A stretch of DNA of 56,311 bases from the NCBI GenBank assembly GCA_958446835.1, contig CAUCXT010000017.1:1-56311 (forward strand), written 5' to 3'. Of the stretch, positions 33,301 to 41,942 are shown piece after piece (the first letter of the stretch is position 1; the number at the start of each line of letters is the position of its first letter). This stretch comes from an uncultured Eubacterium sp. Lineage in GTDB: Bacteria > Bacillota > Clostridia > Lachnospirales > Lachnospiraceae. The notes below the pieces were generated by a model. It searched no databases, was not told the DNA's origin, and saw only the letters and a program-made list of their open reading frames with translations. A program made the position numbers and the translations under genes.

Positions 33301-35736
33301 ATGAAATTCGGTTACTTTGATGATGAAAACAGAGAGTATGTCATTACTACTCCTAAGACACCACTTCCTTGGATCAACTACTTAGGCTGCGGTGATTTTT
33401 TTTCATTGATGTCGAACACATGCGGAGGTTACACATTTTATAAGGATGCGAAGCTTCTGCGTCTGACAAGATATCGCTACAACGATGTTCCGAACGATAT
33501 TAATGGTAAGTACTTCTACATAAAGGATGGGGATACCATCTGGAATCCGGGTTGGAAGCCAACGAAGACACCACTCGACAGCTATGAATGTCGTCACGGA
33601 ATGGGTTACAGCCGTTTTACTTCTTCTAAGAACGGACTCAAGGCTGAGATGCTTGCTTTTGTTCCTATGAATGACAATTGTGAGGTTACACGTCTTATCC
33701 TTACTAATTTTTCCGATAAACCGAAAACCTTTTCGGTATTTTCCTACGTTGAGTTCTGTCTCTGGAATGCAGATGATGACTCAAGAAACTTCCAGAGAAA
33801 TTTAAGCACAGGTGAGGTTGAGATTGACGGTTCAACAATCTATCACAAGACCGAATATCGTGAGCGCCGCAACCATTATGCTATCTACTCAGTCAACCAC
33901 CCTATTGATGGCTTCGATACTATCCGCGATGAGTTTTTAGGTGCTTACCGCGGTGCACATGAGCCTGAGGTTGTTGAGCAGGGACATTCTAAGAATTCCG
34001 TTGCAAGCGGCTGGTCACCAATCGCTTCACAGCAGATTAACATTACTCTTCAGCCTGGCGAGAGTGAATCTCTTATCTACGTTCTCGGCTACATTGAGAA
34101 TCCTCAGGATGAAAAGTGGGAAGCTCCTAATGTTGTCAACAAGACACGCGCTAAGCAGATGCTTGCCCGCTACGCTACAGATGAGCTCTTCAATGAAGCT
34201 TTTTCAGACCTCACAGAGTACTGGAGCAATCTTCTTTCCAAGTACGAGGTTGAATCCGATAATCCTGAGGTTAACCGTATGGTTAATATCTGGAATCAGT
34301 ATCAGTGTATGGTAACCTTCAACATGAGCCGTTCCGCTTCATACTATGAATCAGGAATCGGACGTGGAATGGGCTTTAGAGATTCATGTCAGGATCTTTT
34401 AGGCTTCGTTCACCTCATCCCGGATCGTGCAAGGGAGAGAATAATTGATATCGCCTCCACACAGTTTGAGGACGGAAGCGCATACCATCAGTACCAGCCT
34501 CTCACTAAGAAGGGTAATTCCGACATCGGAAGTGGATTTAATGATGACCCACTCTGGCTCATTGCCGGCACAAGTGCTTATGTGCGTGAGACAGGTGACA
34601 CAACCATCCTCGATGACATCGTTCCGTTTGACAATGACGCAAGCAAGGCTAAGCCACTTATGGAGCACCTTAAGCGTTCATTTGATTACATAGTAAATCA
34701 TAAGGGTCCTCATGCACTTCCTCTTATCGGACGTGCGGACTGGAATGACTGTCTGAACCTCAACTGCTTCTCAGAGCACCCGGGTGAATCCTTCCAGACC
34801 TTCGGACCATCTGAAGGGCCTGTCGCAGAATCGGTATTCATAGCAGGTATGTTCGTAAAGTACGGCAAGGAATACGCTGAGCTCTGCTCATTAAAGGGTG
34901 ATGAAGCTGAGGCTGCACGTGCACTCAAGGAAGTTGACACCATGTACGATGCTGTCTTAAAGAGCGGCTGGGACGGTGAGTGGTTCCTTCGTGCCTACGA
35001 TGCTTACAGCCATAAGGTTGGTTCTAAGGAATGTGAAGAGGGACAGATATACATTGAACCACAGGGCTTCTGTGTACTCGCAGGTATCGGTGTCAAGGAA
35101 GGTCTTGCAAAGAAGGCTCTCGACTCTGTAAAGGAAAGACTCGATACCAAGTATGGTGTCATGATTTTACAGCCTGCATATACAAGATATCATCTCGAAC
35201 TTGGTGAAATCTCCTCCTACCCACCTGGATACAAGGAGAACGCCGGTATCTTCTGCCACAACAATCCTTGGGTTTCCATCGCAGAGACCGTTATCGGCAG
35301 AGGCGACAGAGCTTTTGAGATTTACAAAAAGACATGCCCTGCATATATTGAGGACATCAGCGAAATCCACCGCACAGAGCCTTATGTATACTCACAGATG
35401 GTTGCCGGTGCCGACGCTAAGTTCCACGGAGAAGCTAAGAACAGCTGGCTCACCGGAACAGCAGCATGGACATTCGTCAATATATCTCAGTACATACTTG
35501 GTGTATACCCAACACATCAGGGTCTTAGTATCAACCCATGTGTTCCTGAGGGCTTCGGTGATTTCAAGCTCACAAGAAAGTTCCGTGAGGGAACATATCA
35601 TATCACTGTCAAGAATCCTTCCAATGTACAGAAGGGTGTTAAGAGCATGGTTGTTGACGGCAAGCCTGTCGACGGCTGCGTAATACCTTATGTAAAGGGT
35701 CAGACAGAGTATAATGTAGAAGTAGTTATGGGATAA
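33301..35736 (+). CDS. cbp: Cellobiose phosphorylase, glycoside hydrolase family 94
   Basis: This 811-residue cytoplasmic enzyme splits cellobiose with phosphate into glucose and glucose 1-phosphate. Its opening (MKFGYFDDENREYVITTP) and the stretches YHKTEYRERRNHYA, MSRSASYYESGIGRGMGFRDS and DGSAYHQYQPLTKKGN closely follow clostridial cellobiose phosphorylase as I remember it. The general acid lies in the ADWND motif at about 479-483. AAGGGAG precedes the ATG. Length is typical. Close paralogues act on cellodextrins or chitobiose, but the overall similarity favours cellobiose. Codon use is more biased than in neighbours, suggesting high expression. Confidence 0.94.
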   Translation: MKFGYFDDENREYVITTPKTPLPWINYLGCGDFFSLMSNTCGGYTFYKDAKLLRLTRYRYNDVPNDINGKYFYIKDGDTIWNPGWKPTKTPLDSYECRHGMGYSRFTSSKNGLKAEMLAFVPMNDNCEVTRLILTNFSDKPKTFSVFSYVEFCLWNADDDSRNFQRNLSTGEVEIDGSTIYHKTEYRERRNHYAIYSVNHPIDGFDTIRDEFLGAYRGAHEPEVVEQGHSKNSVASGWSPIASQQINITLQPGESESLIYVLGYIENPQDEKWEAPNVVNKTRAKQMLARYATDELFNEAFSDLTEYWSNLLSKYEVESDNPEVNRMVNIWNQYQCMVTFNMSRSASYYESGIGRGMGFRDSCQDLLGFVHLIPDRARERIIDIASTQFEDGSAYHQYQPLTKKGNSDIGSGFNDDPLWLIAGTSAYVRETGDTTILDDIVPFDNDASKAKPLMEHLKRSFDYIVNHKGPHALPLIGRADWNDCLNLNCFSEHPGESFQTFGPSEGPVAESVFIAGMFVKYGKEYAELCSLKGDEAEAARALKEVDTMYDAVLKSGWDGEWFLRAYDAYSHKVGSKECEEGQIYIEPQGFCVLAGIGVKEGLAKKALDSVKERLDTKYGVMILQPAYTRYHLELGEISSYPPGYKENAGIFCHNNPWVSIAETVIGRGDRAFEIYKKTCPAYIEDISEIHRTEPYVYSQMVAGADAKFHGEAKNSWLTGTAAWTFVNISQYILGVYPTHQGLSINPCVPEGFGDFKLTRKFREGTYHITVKNPSNVQKGVKSMVVDGKPVDGCVIPYVKGQTEYNVEVVMG

Positions 35737-35782
35737 GCCTTCTGCATAGAATAATCATTCATTACTGTTTCTTATGACTTTA

Positions 35783-35827
35783 TAAAGCCACAGATGGACT
35801 ATTTAAATTTGTCTGTCTGTGGCTTTA
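35783..35827 (+). terminator. Stem-loop after cellobiose phosphorylase
   Basis: TAAAGCCACAGA (35783-35794) pairs perfectly with TCTGTGGCTTTA (35816-35827). The T-run is short, so termination may be partial. Confidence 0.7.
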
Positions 35828-35831
35828 ATAC

Positions 35832-35860
35832 TTGAAAAATAGTCTGAAAACTATTATAAT
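35832..35860 (+). promoter_or_regulatory. Predicted promoter of the DHH phosphoesterase gene
   Basis: TTGAAA (35832-35837) and TATAAT (35855-35860) have a 17-base spacer, placed just after the terminator stem of the preceding gene. Confidence 0.6.
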
Positions 35861-35938
35861 CTTTATATAGATATGTCCGGTATTATATTTTCACACCCGA
35901 CTTAAAACACCAATAAATAAAGGAAGGAAGTATATAAT

Positions 35939-36859
35939 ATGCGTTTAGTTACACGTTCCGATTTTGACGGACTTGCATGCGGAGCACTTTTAAAGGAAGC
36001 AGGTATTATTGATTCATGGAAATTCGCACATCCTAAGGATTTGCAGGACGGTCTTGTACCTGTCGATGAGAATGACTGCCTTGCCAATGTACCTTTTGTT
36101 GAGGGCTGCGGTCTCTGGTTCGACCACCATTCAAGTGAGCATGAACGCAACGAGCTCAAGGGAAAATACAAGGGAGAGAGCCGTATCACTCCTTCATGTG
36201 CCAGAATTATATATGAATACTATGGCGGTAAGGAGCGTTTTCCTCAGTTCGACGATATGATGGAAGCGGTCGATAAGGTTGACTCGGGTAACCTCACTAT
36301 CGATGAGGTCATGAACCCTAAGGGTTGGATACTCATAGGCTTCCTCATGGATCCCAGAACAGGTCTTGGACGTTTCCGCCAGTTCACAATCTCCAACTAT
36401 CAGCTTATGGAAAAGCTCATGGATGCATGCCGCACCATGTCCACCGAAGAGATTCTTGCTCTCCCTGATGTTCAGGAGCGAATTGAAGTATACAATGAGC
36501 AGACAGAGAAATTTAAAGAGATGGTTAAGAAGTACACACGCACCGAGGGCAATGTCATCATCACAGATTTGCGCGGTGTTGACCCTATCTACACAGGCAA
36601 CCGTTTTATGATATACAGCATGTATCCTGAGCAGAATATCTCTGCATGGATTGTAAGCGGACGCGGCGGCGCCGGATGTTCCGCAGCAGTAGGCTACAGC
36701 ATATTGAACCGCACCTGCAATATCAATGTAGGAAGCCTCATGCTCAAGTACAACGGCGGCGGTCACAAGGCTGTCGGAACCTGCCAGTTCTCCGATGAGA
36801 ATATGGCAGCAGAGCTTCCTAAGATGCTTGATGAGCTCTGCACGCTTGCGAATGCTTAA
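35939..36859 (+). CDS. DHH/DHHA1 family phosphoesterase
   Basis: The 306-residue protein has the DHH-family metal motifs SDFDG (7-11) and D62-H63-H64, a third block around VDKVDSGNL, and the C-terminal DHHA1 glycine-rich motif YNGGGHKAVGTC. Related proteins are exopolyphosphatases, nano-RNases or cyclic-dinucleotide phosphodiesterases. It lacks the Rec-domain extensions of GdpP. The substrate cannot be chosen by eye. AAGGAAGG precedes the ATG. The gene is transcribed alone between two terminators. Confidence 0.85.
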   Translation: MRLVTRSDFDGLACGALLKEAGIIDSWKFAHPKDLQDGLVPVDENDCLANVPFVEGCGLWFDHHSSEHERNELKGKYKGESRITPSCARIIYEYYGGKERFPQFDDMMEAVDKVDSGNLTIDEVMNPKGWILIGFLMDPRTGLGRFRQFTISNYQLMEKLMDACRTMSTEEILALPDVQERIEVYNEQTEKFKEMVKKYTRTEGNVIITDLRGVDPIYTGNRFMIYSMYPEQNISAWIVSGRGGAGCSAAVGYSILNRTCNINVGSLMLKYNGGGHKAVGTCQFSDENMAAELPKMLDELCTLANA

Positions 36860-36895
36860 ATAGGAATACTTAACTAATAATGCTTGAATAAAAAA

Positions 36896-36946
36896 GTGCT
36901 GTCATCCGAATCCCGAAACTTAAGTTTCATGTTCAGATGACAGCAC
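36896..36946. terminator. Bidirectional terminator between the DHH and Nudix genes
   Basis: GTGCTGTCATC (36896-36906) pairs with GATGACAGCAC (36936-36946), with A-rich sequence on the left and T-rich on the right. The loop holds the palindrome GAAACTTAAGTTTC, giving a two-tier hairpin. Confidence 0.88.
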
Positions 36947-36949
36947 CTT

Positions 36950-37444
36950 TTATTTTATCCTATTTCCATTGAGAACTGCCTCAACAAGGTCATCTCCCTG
37001 ATATACCAGCTTCAGTGAAAAGAACGGTTCATTCTCATCAAGCAGGCGAAGAAATATTCTGTCTCCCTCCCACAGGTTAAGCTTTCCAACATCCTGCTTC
37101 TTAACCCATGCAAGAACGCCCTCATTACATTCCTTCATCGAACCATCCGGATTAGTCACACTTCCCTCAAAGCCATCCGCCGTGTAAAGACTCATATACT
37201 CTGCCGGCTCATCCTCAAACACAAAAGTCACAATTCCTCTGTATCTGTACGATGTAAGCCTAAGCCCTGTCTCCTCATATACTTCACGAAGCAGGCACTC
37301 CTCCGGACTCTCCCTGTTCTCAAAATGTCCCCCGACACCAATCCACTTATCCTTGTTGACATCGTTCTTCTTGGAGACACGGTGAAGCATAAGGTAGGAG
37401 TCATCCTTCTCAATATAACATAACGTGGTCAATGGTGATTTCAC
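36950..37444 (-). CDS. Nudix hydrolase, 8-oxo-dGTP diphosphatase-like
   Basis: A 164-residue Nudix protein with the complete box G39-x5-E45-x7-R53-E54-V-Y-E57-E58-T-G60-L61. The N-terminus (TTLCYIEKDDSYLMLHRVSK) is typical of MutT/YtkD-like members of Firmicutes, which clean the nucleotide pool. The start is GTG, 7 bases after GGGAG. It lies 39 bases behind the GH95 gene and could be cotranscribed with it. It ends at the shared terminator. Confidence 0.88.
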   Translation of the reverse strand: MKSPLTTLCYIEKDDSYLMLHRVSKKNDVNKDKWIGVGGHFENRESPEECLLREVYEETGLRLTSYRYRGIVTFVFEDEPAEYMSLYTADGFEGSVTNPDGSMKECNEGVLAWVKKQDVGKLNLWEGDRIFLRLLDENEPFFSLKLVYQGDDLVEAVLNGNRIK

Positions 37445-37483
37445 TGCGCTACTCCCTTTCCTGTGTAATATTTGGGCTGGTAA

Positions 37484-39871
37484 TTAATGAAGCAGCTCCA
37501 CACTCTCCCCTGCCCTGCAGGTTATATTCCGCTCGCCTTTATACCTTCCAAAAGGAATCTTAAGCACTGTATTGATATCAGAATATGCATGCAGAACTGC
37601 GCTCTTCACATCCCCATTCTCCCAACTGATGTCTACAGAAGCGTTGCCGACTACACGTACTCCGTACAGATGACCGTTCTTCCATTCCTTCGGCAGGGCA
37701 GGGAGCAGAAGTATCCTCTCCTCATTGCTCTGGACAATCATCTCCGCAATAGCAGCCGTTGCACCGAAATTGCCGTCAATCTGGAATGGCGGGTGCATGT
37801 CAAACAGATTAGGATATGTCGATGATGTAAACAGCTTGCACAGATTATCATAGGCAGCCTCACCATCCCACAGCTTAGCGTAATGATTAATTATCCAAGC
37901 CCTGCTCCAGCCTGTATGACCGCCGCCATGCGAAAGTCTGCCCTCAAGCGTACGCCGCGCAGCCTGAGCAAGCTCTGGTGTGCCATCCATGGTTATCTGC
38001 GATGACGGATGAAGCCCATAGAGGTGTGATATATGCCTGTGTCCCGGCTCATACTCCTTGTAATCCTCACGCCACTCAAGAATCCTTCCGTCCTTGCCTA
38101 TCTGTGTCGGAAGCAGCCTCGACAAGGCATTTTTAATCTGTGAATTGAGTTCATCATCCACTCCAAGGATATCCGCAGCCTTTATGCACTGTGTAAACAG
38201 ATCCCTTATAATCTGGTTGTCCATCGTGACACCTACACCGTTCGCGCCCTTCTCACCATTCGGAAGAACATAGCTGTTCTCCGGTGATACGGAAGGACAG
38301 GTCATAAGGTATCCGTCAACCTCTATCATAAAATCAAGGAAGAACTGTGCTGCCTCCCTCATTATATTAAAGCTCTCACACAGAAATTCTTTATCCCTTG
38401 TATAGAGGTAATGTGTCCACTGATGTGTGCACAGCCATGCAGCTCCCATCACCCAGTATGAACCCGGAATCCACAAATCCTGAACTGATGTCTCACCTTC
38501 AATATTGGTATTATGGTGTGCCACAAAGCCCCTGCACCCGTACATAGTCTTAGCTGTCCTCTGCCCATTAGGGAGCATTTTCTTTATGAGACTGAACAAT
38601 GGCTCATGGCACTCCGACAGATTACAGTTCTCCGCAAGCCAGTAATTCATCTCTGTGTTGATGTTGATTGTATACTTGCAGTCCCATGGCGGGAGCATAT
38701 CCTTGTTCCAAAGCCCCTGCAGGGTTGCCGGAAGTCCGCCCTCTCTGCTGCACGAGATAAGAAGATATCTGCCAAAATCAAAGTACAGCTTAAAAAGTTC
38801 GTCCTTCACGCTTCCTTCCTTCGCAGACTTGAGAAGCTCATCGGTTGTGTATGCGGCACTGCCATAGGTGCCGTTCTTAACAGCATCACAATTATCGTCA
38901 TCGTCTCCAAGTGAAAAATCAACTCTTGCAAACAGCTTTCTATAGTCACTTATGTGTGCGTGAAGAAGCTGGTTATATGTCTCACCTTCCGCCCTGTCAA
39001 GTACCTTCTGCAGCCTGCCTTTTAAAAGCCAAAGAGCAGCCCTGCTCTCCATGACGGCATAGCTTCCTGTATTGTCATTCAGCCCATTCAGGTCACCGGC
39101 TGTCTCACTCTCTTTCAGTGTCTTAATCTTCTCCGCCATTATGTGTTCAAGCTCGTCCTTGCAATGGTATGTACAGTCCGCCGCAATATAGAGCACAACC
39201 CTGTCCGCACCTGTGATAACAAGATATTCGCCAAGCTGTTCGACGCTCCCGCCATCCGCAACAGCCTTCAATGACATGGCAAAATCATAGCCATGCTTGC
39301 CAAGGTCACCATGCAGCACGATAGTGTCTTTTCCTATTCTGTCGACACCGTTATATGCCCTCTCAGGTCTGGAAAATCTCGCCTCAAGGCTTATCGCTCC
39401 AGGTCTGTCGGACTCTATACACATGACTATACAATCAGCAGGATGGGAGGCAAATACAGTTCTTGTGTAATTGACGCCTGCACAGGAAAAGCTCACACCT
39501 GCAACAGCCTTCTCAAGGTCAAGCCTTCTCTCATAATTATCAATGTCACCCTTTATATTAAAATCAATGTACAAATCGCCAAGAGTCTGGTACGGATGTG
39601 CGCTCTCCGGACATCCCGACATCGTAAGGCGCATAAGTCTCTCCGCCTTTGATATCTCACCATCTAGCAGAAGCTGTCTTATCTTTGGAAGATTCCTAAG
39701 TGTATCAGGGTTATCCCTGTCCATTTTTCCCCCATACCATATACTCTCCTCATTGAGCTGGATGTGTTCATTCACAGCACCACCGTAAACCATCGCTCCC
39801 ATCCGACCATTGCCAAGTGGAAGCGCCTCCTCCCACTCTGAGGCAGGACTATTATATAATAAACCCGACAT
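37484..39871 (-). CDS. Glycoside hydrolase family 95 alpha-L-fucosidase
   Basis: The 795-residue protein has the GH95 plan: an N-terminal beta domain (LLYNSPASEWEEALPLGNGRMGAMVYGG), an (alpha/alpha)6 barrel with NINTEMNYWLAENCNL and AHHNTNIEGE, and a C-terminal beta domain with FDMHPPFQIDGNFG. GH95 enzymes release alpha-1,2-linked fucose or, in some members, L-galactose from xyloglucan. It lacks a signal peptide, so it acts on imported oligosaccharides. The ATG at 39871 is 6 bases from GGAG; a TTG at 39883 is less likely. It follows the Rrf2 gene by 59 bases. Confidence 0.93.
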   Translation of the reverse strand: MSGLLYNSPASEWEEALPLGNGRMGAMVYGGAVNEHIQLNEESIWYGGKMDRDNPDTLRNLPKIRQLLLDGEISKAERLMRLTMSGCPESAHPYQTLGDLYIDFNIKGDIDNYERRLDLEKAVAGVSFSCAGVNYTRTVFASHPADCIVMCIESDRPGAISLEARFSRPERAYNGVDRIGKDTIVLHGDLGKHGYDFAMSLKAVADGGSVEQLGEYLVITGADRVVLYIAADCTYHCKDELEHIMAEKIKTLKESETAGDLNGLNDNTGSYAVMESRAALWLLKGRLQKVLDRAEGETYNQLLHAHISDYRKLFARVDFSLGDDDDNCDAVKNGTYGSAAYTTDELLKSAKEGSVKDELFKLYFDFGRYLLISCSREGGLPATLQGLWNKDMLPPWDCKYTININTEMNYWLAENCNLSECHEPLFSLIKKMLPNGQRTAKTMYGCRGFVAHHNTNIEGETSVQDLWIPGSYWVMGAAWLCTHQWTHYLYTRDKEFLCESFNIMREAAQFFLDFMIEVDGYLMTCPSVSPENSYVLPNGEKGANGVGVTMDNQIIRDLFTQCIKAADILGVDDELNSQIKNALSRLLPTQIGKDGRILEWREDYKEYEPGHRHISHLYGLHPSSQITMDGTPELAQAARRTLEGRLSHGGGHTGWSRAWIINHYAKLWDGEAAYDNLCKLFTSSTYPNLFDMHPPFQIDGNFGATAAIAEMIVQSNEERILLLPALPKEWKNGHLYGVRVVGNASVDISWENGDVKSAVLHAYSDINTVLKIPFGRYKGERNITCRAGESVELLH

Positions 39872-39930
39872 ACCCATCTCCAATCTGCGTCTATTGTTCA
39901 GACTAATATCTCATAATCAACGCAATGCTT

Positions 39931-40356
39931 TTAGTTTTCTTTTTTCTCGTTCTGCCACTCCACAAGGTCTGCAAGTGTTATATTATCGACCACATTATCG
40001 ACAGCATCGTTTATTTTCTGCCATATTCTCACCGTAACACAACCATCTGCCTTGTCACATTCTACCGCACCGTTCCCCACACAGCTTACAGGAGCTAAAT
40101 CTCCCTCCGTTGTTCTTAGAATCATGCCGACTGTATAGTCCTTTGGCTCCTTCACAAGCATATATCCGCCTTGAGGTCCCCTTATGCTTCTGACATATCC
40201 TGCCTTATTCAAAACCGATATAATCTGCTCCAGATACTTCTCAGATATCTGCTGCCTGTCCGCTATATCCTTAAGGCTCACAGGCTTACCTGACTTATTC
40301 AAAGCTATATCAAGCATAAGTCTGATTGCATATCTTCCCTTTGTAGATATCTTCAT
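39931..40356 (-). CDS. Rrf2 family regulator with IscR-like cysteines
   Basis: A 141-residue winged-helix regulator starting MKISTKGRYAIRLMLDIAL. C92, C100 and C106 (SCVGNGAVECDKADGC) match the three-cysteine cluster site of IscR-type sensors, though the spacing differs slightly from Escherichia coli IscR (92, 98, 104). It could therefore bind an Fe-S cluster, or act as a cysteine regulator of the CymR kind. It is not next to sulfur genes; the only desulfurase in the window is 11 kb away. AGGAGAG precedes the chosen ATG. It follows the EAL gene by 41 bases. Confidence 0.9.
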   Translation of the reverse strand: MKISTKGRYAIRLMLDIALNKSGKPVSLKDIADRQQISEKYLEQIISVLNKAGYVRSIRGPQGGYMLVKEPKDYTVGMILRTTEGDLAPVSCVGNGAVECDKADGCVTVRIWQKINDAVDNVVDNITLADLVEWQNEKKEN

Positions 40357-40397
40357 AAAAAAAATCTCTCCTAAGTCCATTCATAATTTTCATTTAA

Positions 40398-41780
40398 TTA
40401 TTTTCCTGCATCAAGCAGCTCCTCGAACATCTGAACCGACATTGGTTTATAATAGAAATATCCCTGCGCTCTGGTGCAGCCACATTCTAGCAGAAAATTT
40501 TTCTGTTTCTCATTCTCCACACCCTCCACAATTGTATCAAGCTTAAGTTCATTCAACATAGCAACCGTATGCTTTAAAATAGTTCTGCTCTTAGGGTCAT
40601 CTATATCATCTATAAATCCCTTATCTATCTTGATCTCATCTACAGGCTGGTCTTTGAGCATTGTCATTGTTGAATAGCCTATTCCGAAGTCATCCATTGA
40701 AATCGTAAATCCTCTCCGCCTTAACTCCTCCATATTATCGTATATTGATTCCTGATTTTCGGCAAAACCGCTCTCGGTAAGCTCAAGCGGAACATATTTT
40801 GCAGGAACATTATACTTCTCCGACAGATTGATTATCGTATCCTTAAATGCATTGTCATACACATGCATTCTTGAAATATTTATAGATATAGGTTCTACTC
40901 TTTTTCCCTCAGCTATTCTCTTTCCAAGAAAACTGAATACTCTTGTCCACACATACACGTCCACGTCTATAATCAGCCCATTCTTTTCAACAACAGGTAT
41001 GAACTCCCCCGGTGAAACCATGGTATTATCCTTATACCGCCATCGAACAAGCGCTTCACCGCCAATAATCCCTCCGTCAATCATATTCACCTTAGGCTGG
41101 ATATAGATAAACAACTGTTCATCCTCAAGTGCATCGACGATATCATTCTCAATCATTTTATTTATAAGCATCTGCTTACGCATTTTGGAATCAAAAAAAG
41201 CATATCTGGCATAGAACTTACCCTTTATAGTGCCAAGAGCCATGGTGGCATAATCTCTCATAAGGCTGATTGACATAGTCGGATAATCTGCCACACATAT
41301 TCCAAATGCCGGAAGAGCACGATACGGCATCTTGTATTCTTCAATACGTTCGGCAATACGCGTTGTAATGTCAATAAGCTCCTGCTCATCAACAAATGGC
41401 GTGCAGATTGCAAATGTATCCGCTCTGAAATGTGACAACACAACATGCTCACGGCTCTCCTTTCTCAGTGCATCCGCTGTTGCCTTAAGAAGTCCGTCTC
41501 CAACATCCCTTCCGCAAAATTCATTTATAGATTTAAAGTTGGAAAAATCCAGCACAATCAAAGCGAACCGCAAGTCCTTGTTCGCTAACATCTCCTCCTG
41601 TGCTTTATACTGAAAGGCACGAAGATTATAAAGCTCCGTCATAAAGCTCCTGTTGGATTCAACATTATTCTCTGCCATCTTGCGCAGCGAATAGATGTAA
41701 AGCTCAAAATCCTTCCTGTCCATGTCATATAAATCTTCACATTTAACGTCTTTTATCTTGTCTGACCTACCGTTGTCCAT
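40398..41780 (-). CDS. EAL-domain cyclic-di-GMP phosphodiesterase with degenerate GGDEF domain
   Basis: The 460-residue soluble protein has a GGDEF-like domain at about 45-190 in which the active-site motif reads RADTF (119-123), so it should not make cyclic-di-GMP. The EAL domain (about 210-455) is intact: EAL at 242-244, the Asn-containing SINISRMHV, LTESGFAEN, DDFGIGYS and KIDKGFID. It should hydrolyse cyclic-di-GMP to pGpG, perhaps with GTP binding to the GGDEF part as a control. No membrane segment or signal peptide is seen. It sits close to a chemoreceptor and a REC-GGDEF gene. Confidence 0.92.
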   Translation of the reverse strand: MDNGRSDKIKDVKCEDLYDMDRKDFELYIYSLRKMAENNVESNRSFMTELYNLRAFQYKAQEEMLANKDLRFALIVLDFSNFKSINEFCGRDVGDGLLKATADALRKESREHVVLSHFRADTFAICTPFVDEQELIDITTRIAERIEEYKMPYRALPAFGICVADYPTMSISLMRDYATMALGTIKGKFYARYAFFDSKMRKQMLINKMIENDIVDALEDEQLFIYIQPKVNMIDGGIIGGEALVRWRYKDNTMVSPGEFIPVVEKNGLIIDVDVYVWTRVFSFLGKRIAEGKRVEPISINISRMHVYDNAFKDTIINLSEKYNVPAKYVPLELTESGFAENQESIYDNMEELRRRGFTISMDDFGIGYSTMTMLKDQPVDEIKIDKGFIDDIDDPKSRTILKHTVAMLNELKLDTIVEGVENEKQKNFLLECGCTRAQGYFYYKPMSVQMFEELLDAGK

Positions 41781-41882
41781 ATACCCTCTTATATTCTGTC
41801 CACCAACGGAACCCTTCTATAAAATCTGATACTTCACATACTTATGTATATTATACCATTTTCTAATACAATTGTCATTTAA

Positions 41883-41918
41883 AAAAAGCAGAAAACCTAT
41901 TAAGATTTTCTGCTTTTT
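41883..41918 (-). terminator. Terminator of the second chemoreceptor gene
   Basis: AAAAAGCAGAAAA (41883-41895) pairs with TTTTCTGCTTTTT (41906-41918). On the minus strand the stem ends in a T-run. Confidence 0.88.
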
Positions 41919-41942
41919 AACCAATTGTCTGTATACCTTTAA

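Noticed and set aside
36194..36766. A 190-codon minus-strand frame inside the DHH gene
   Set aside because: Codon-phase shadow of the DHH gene, whose catalytic motifs are clear on the plus strand.
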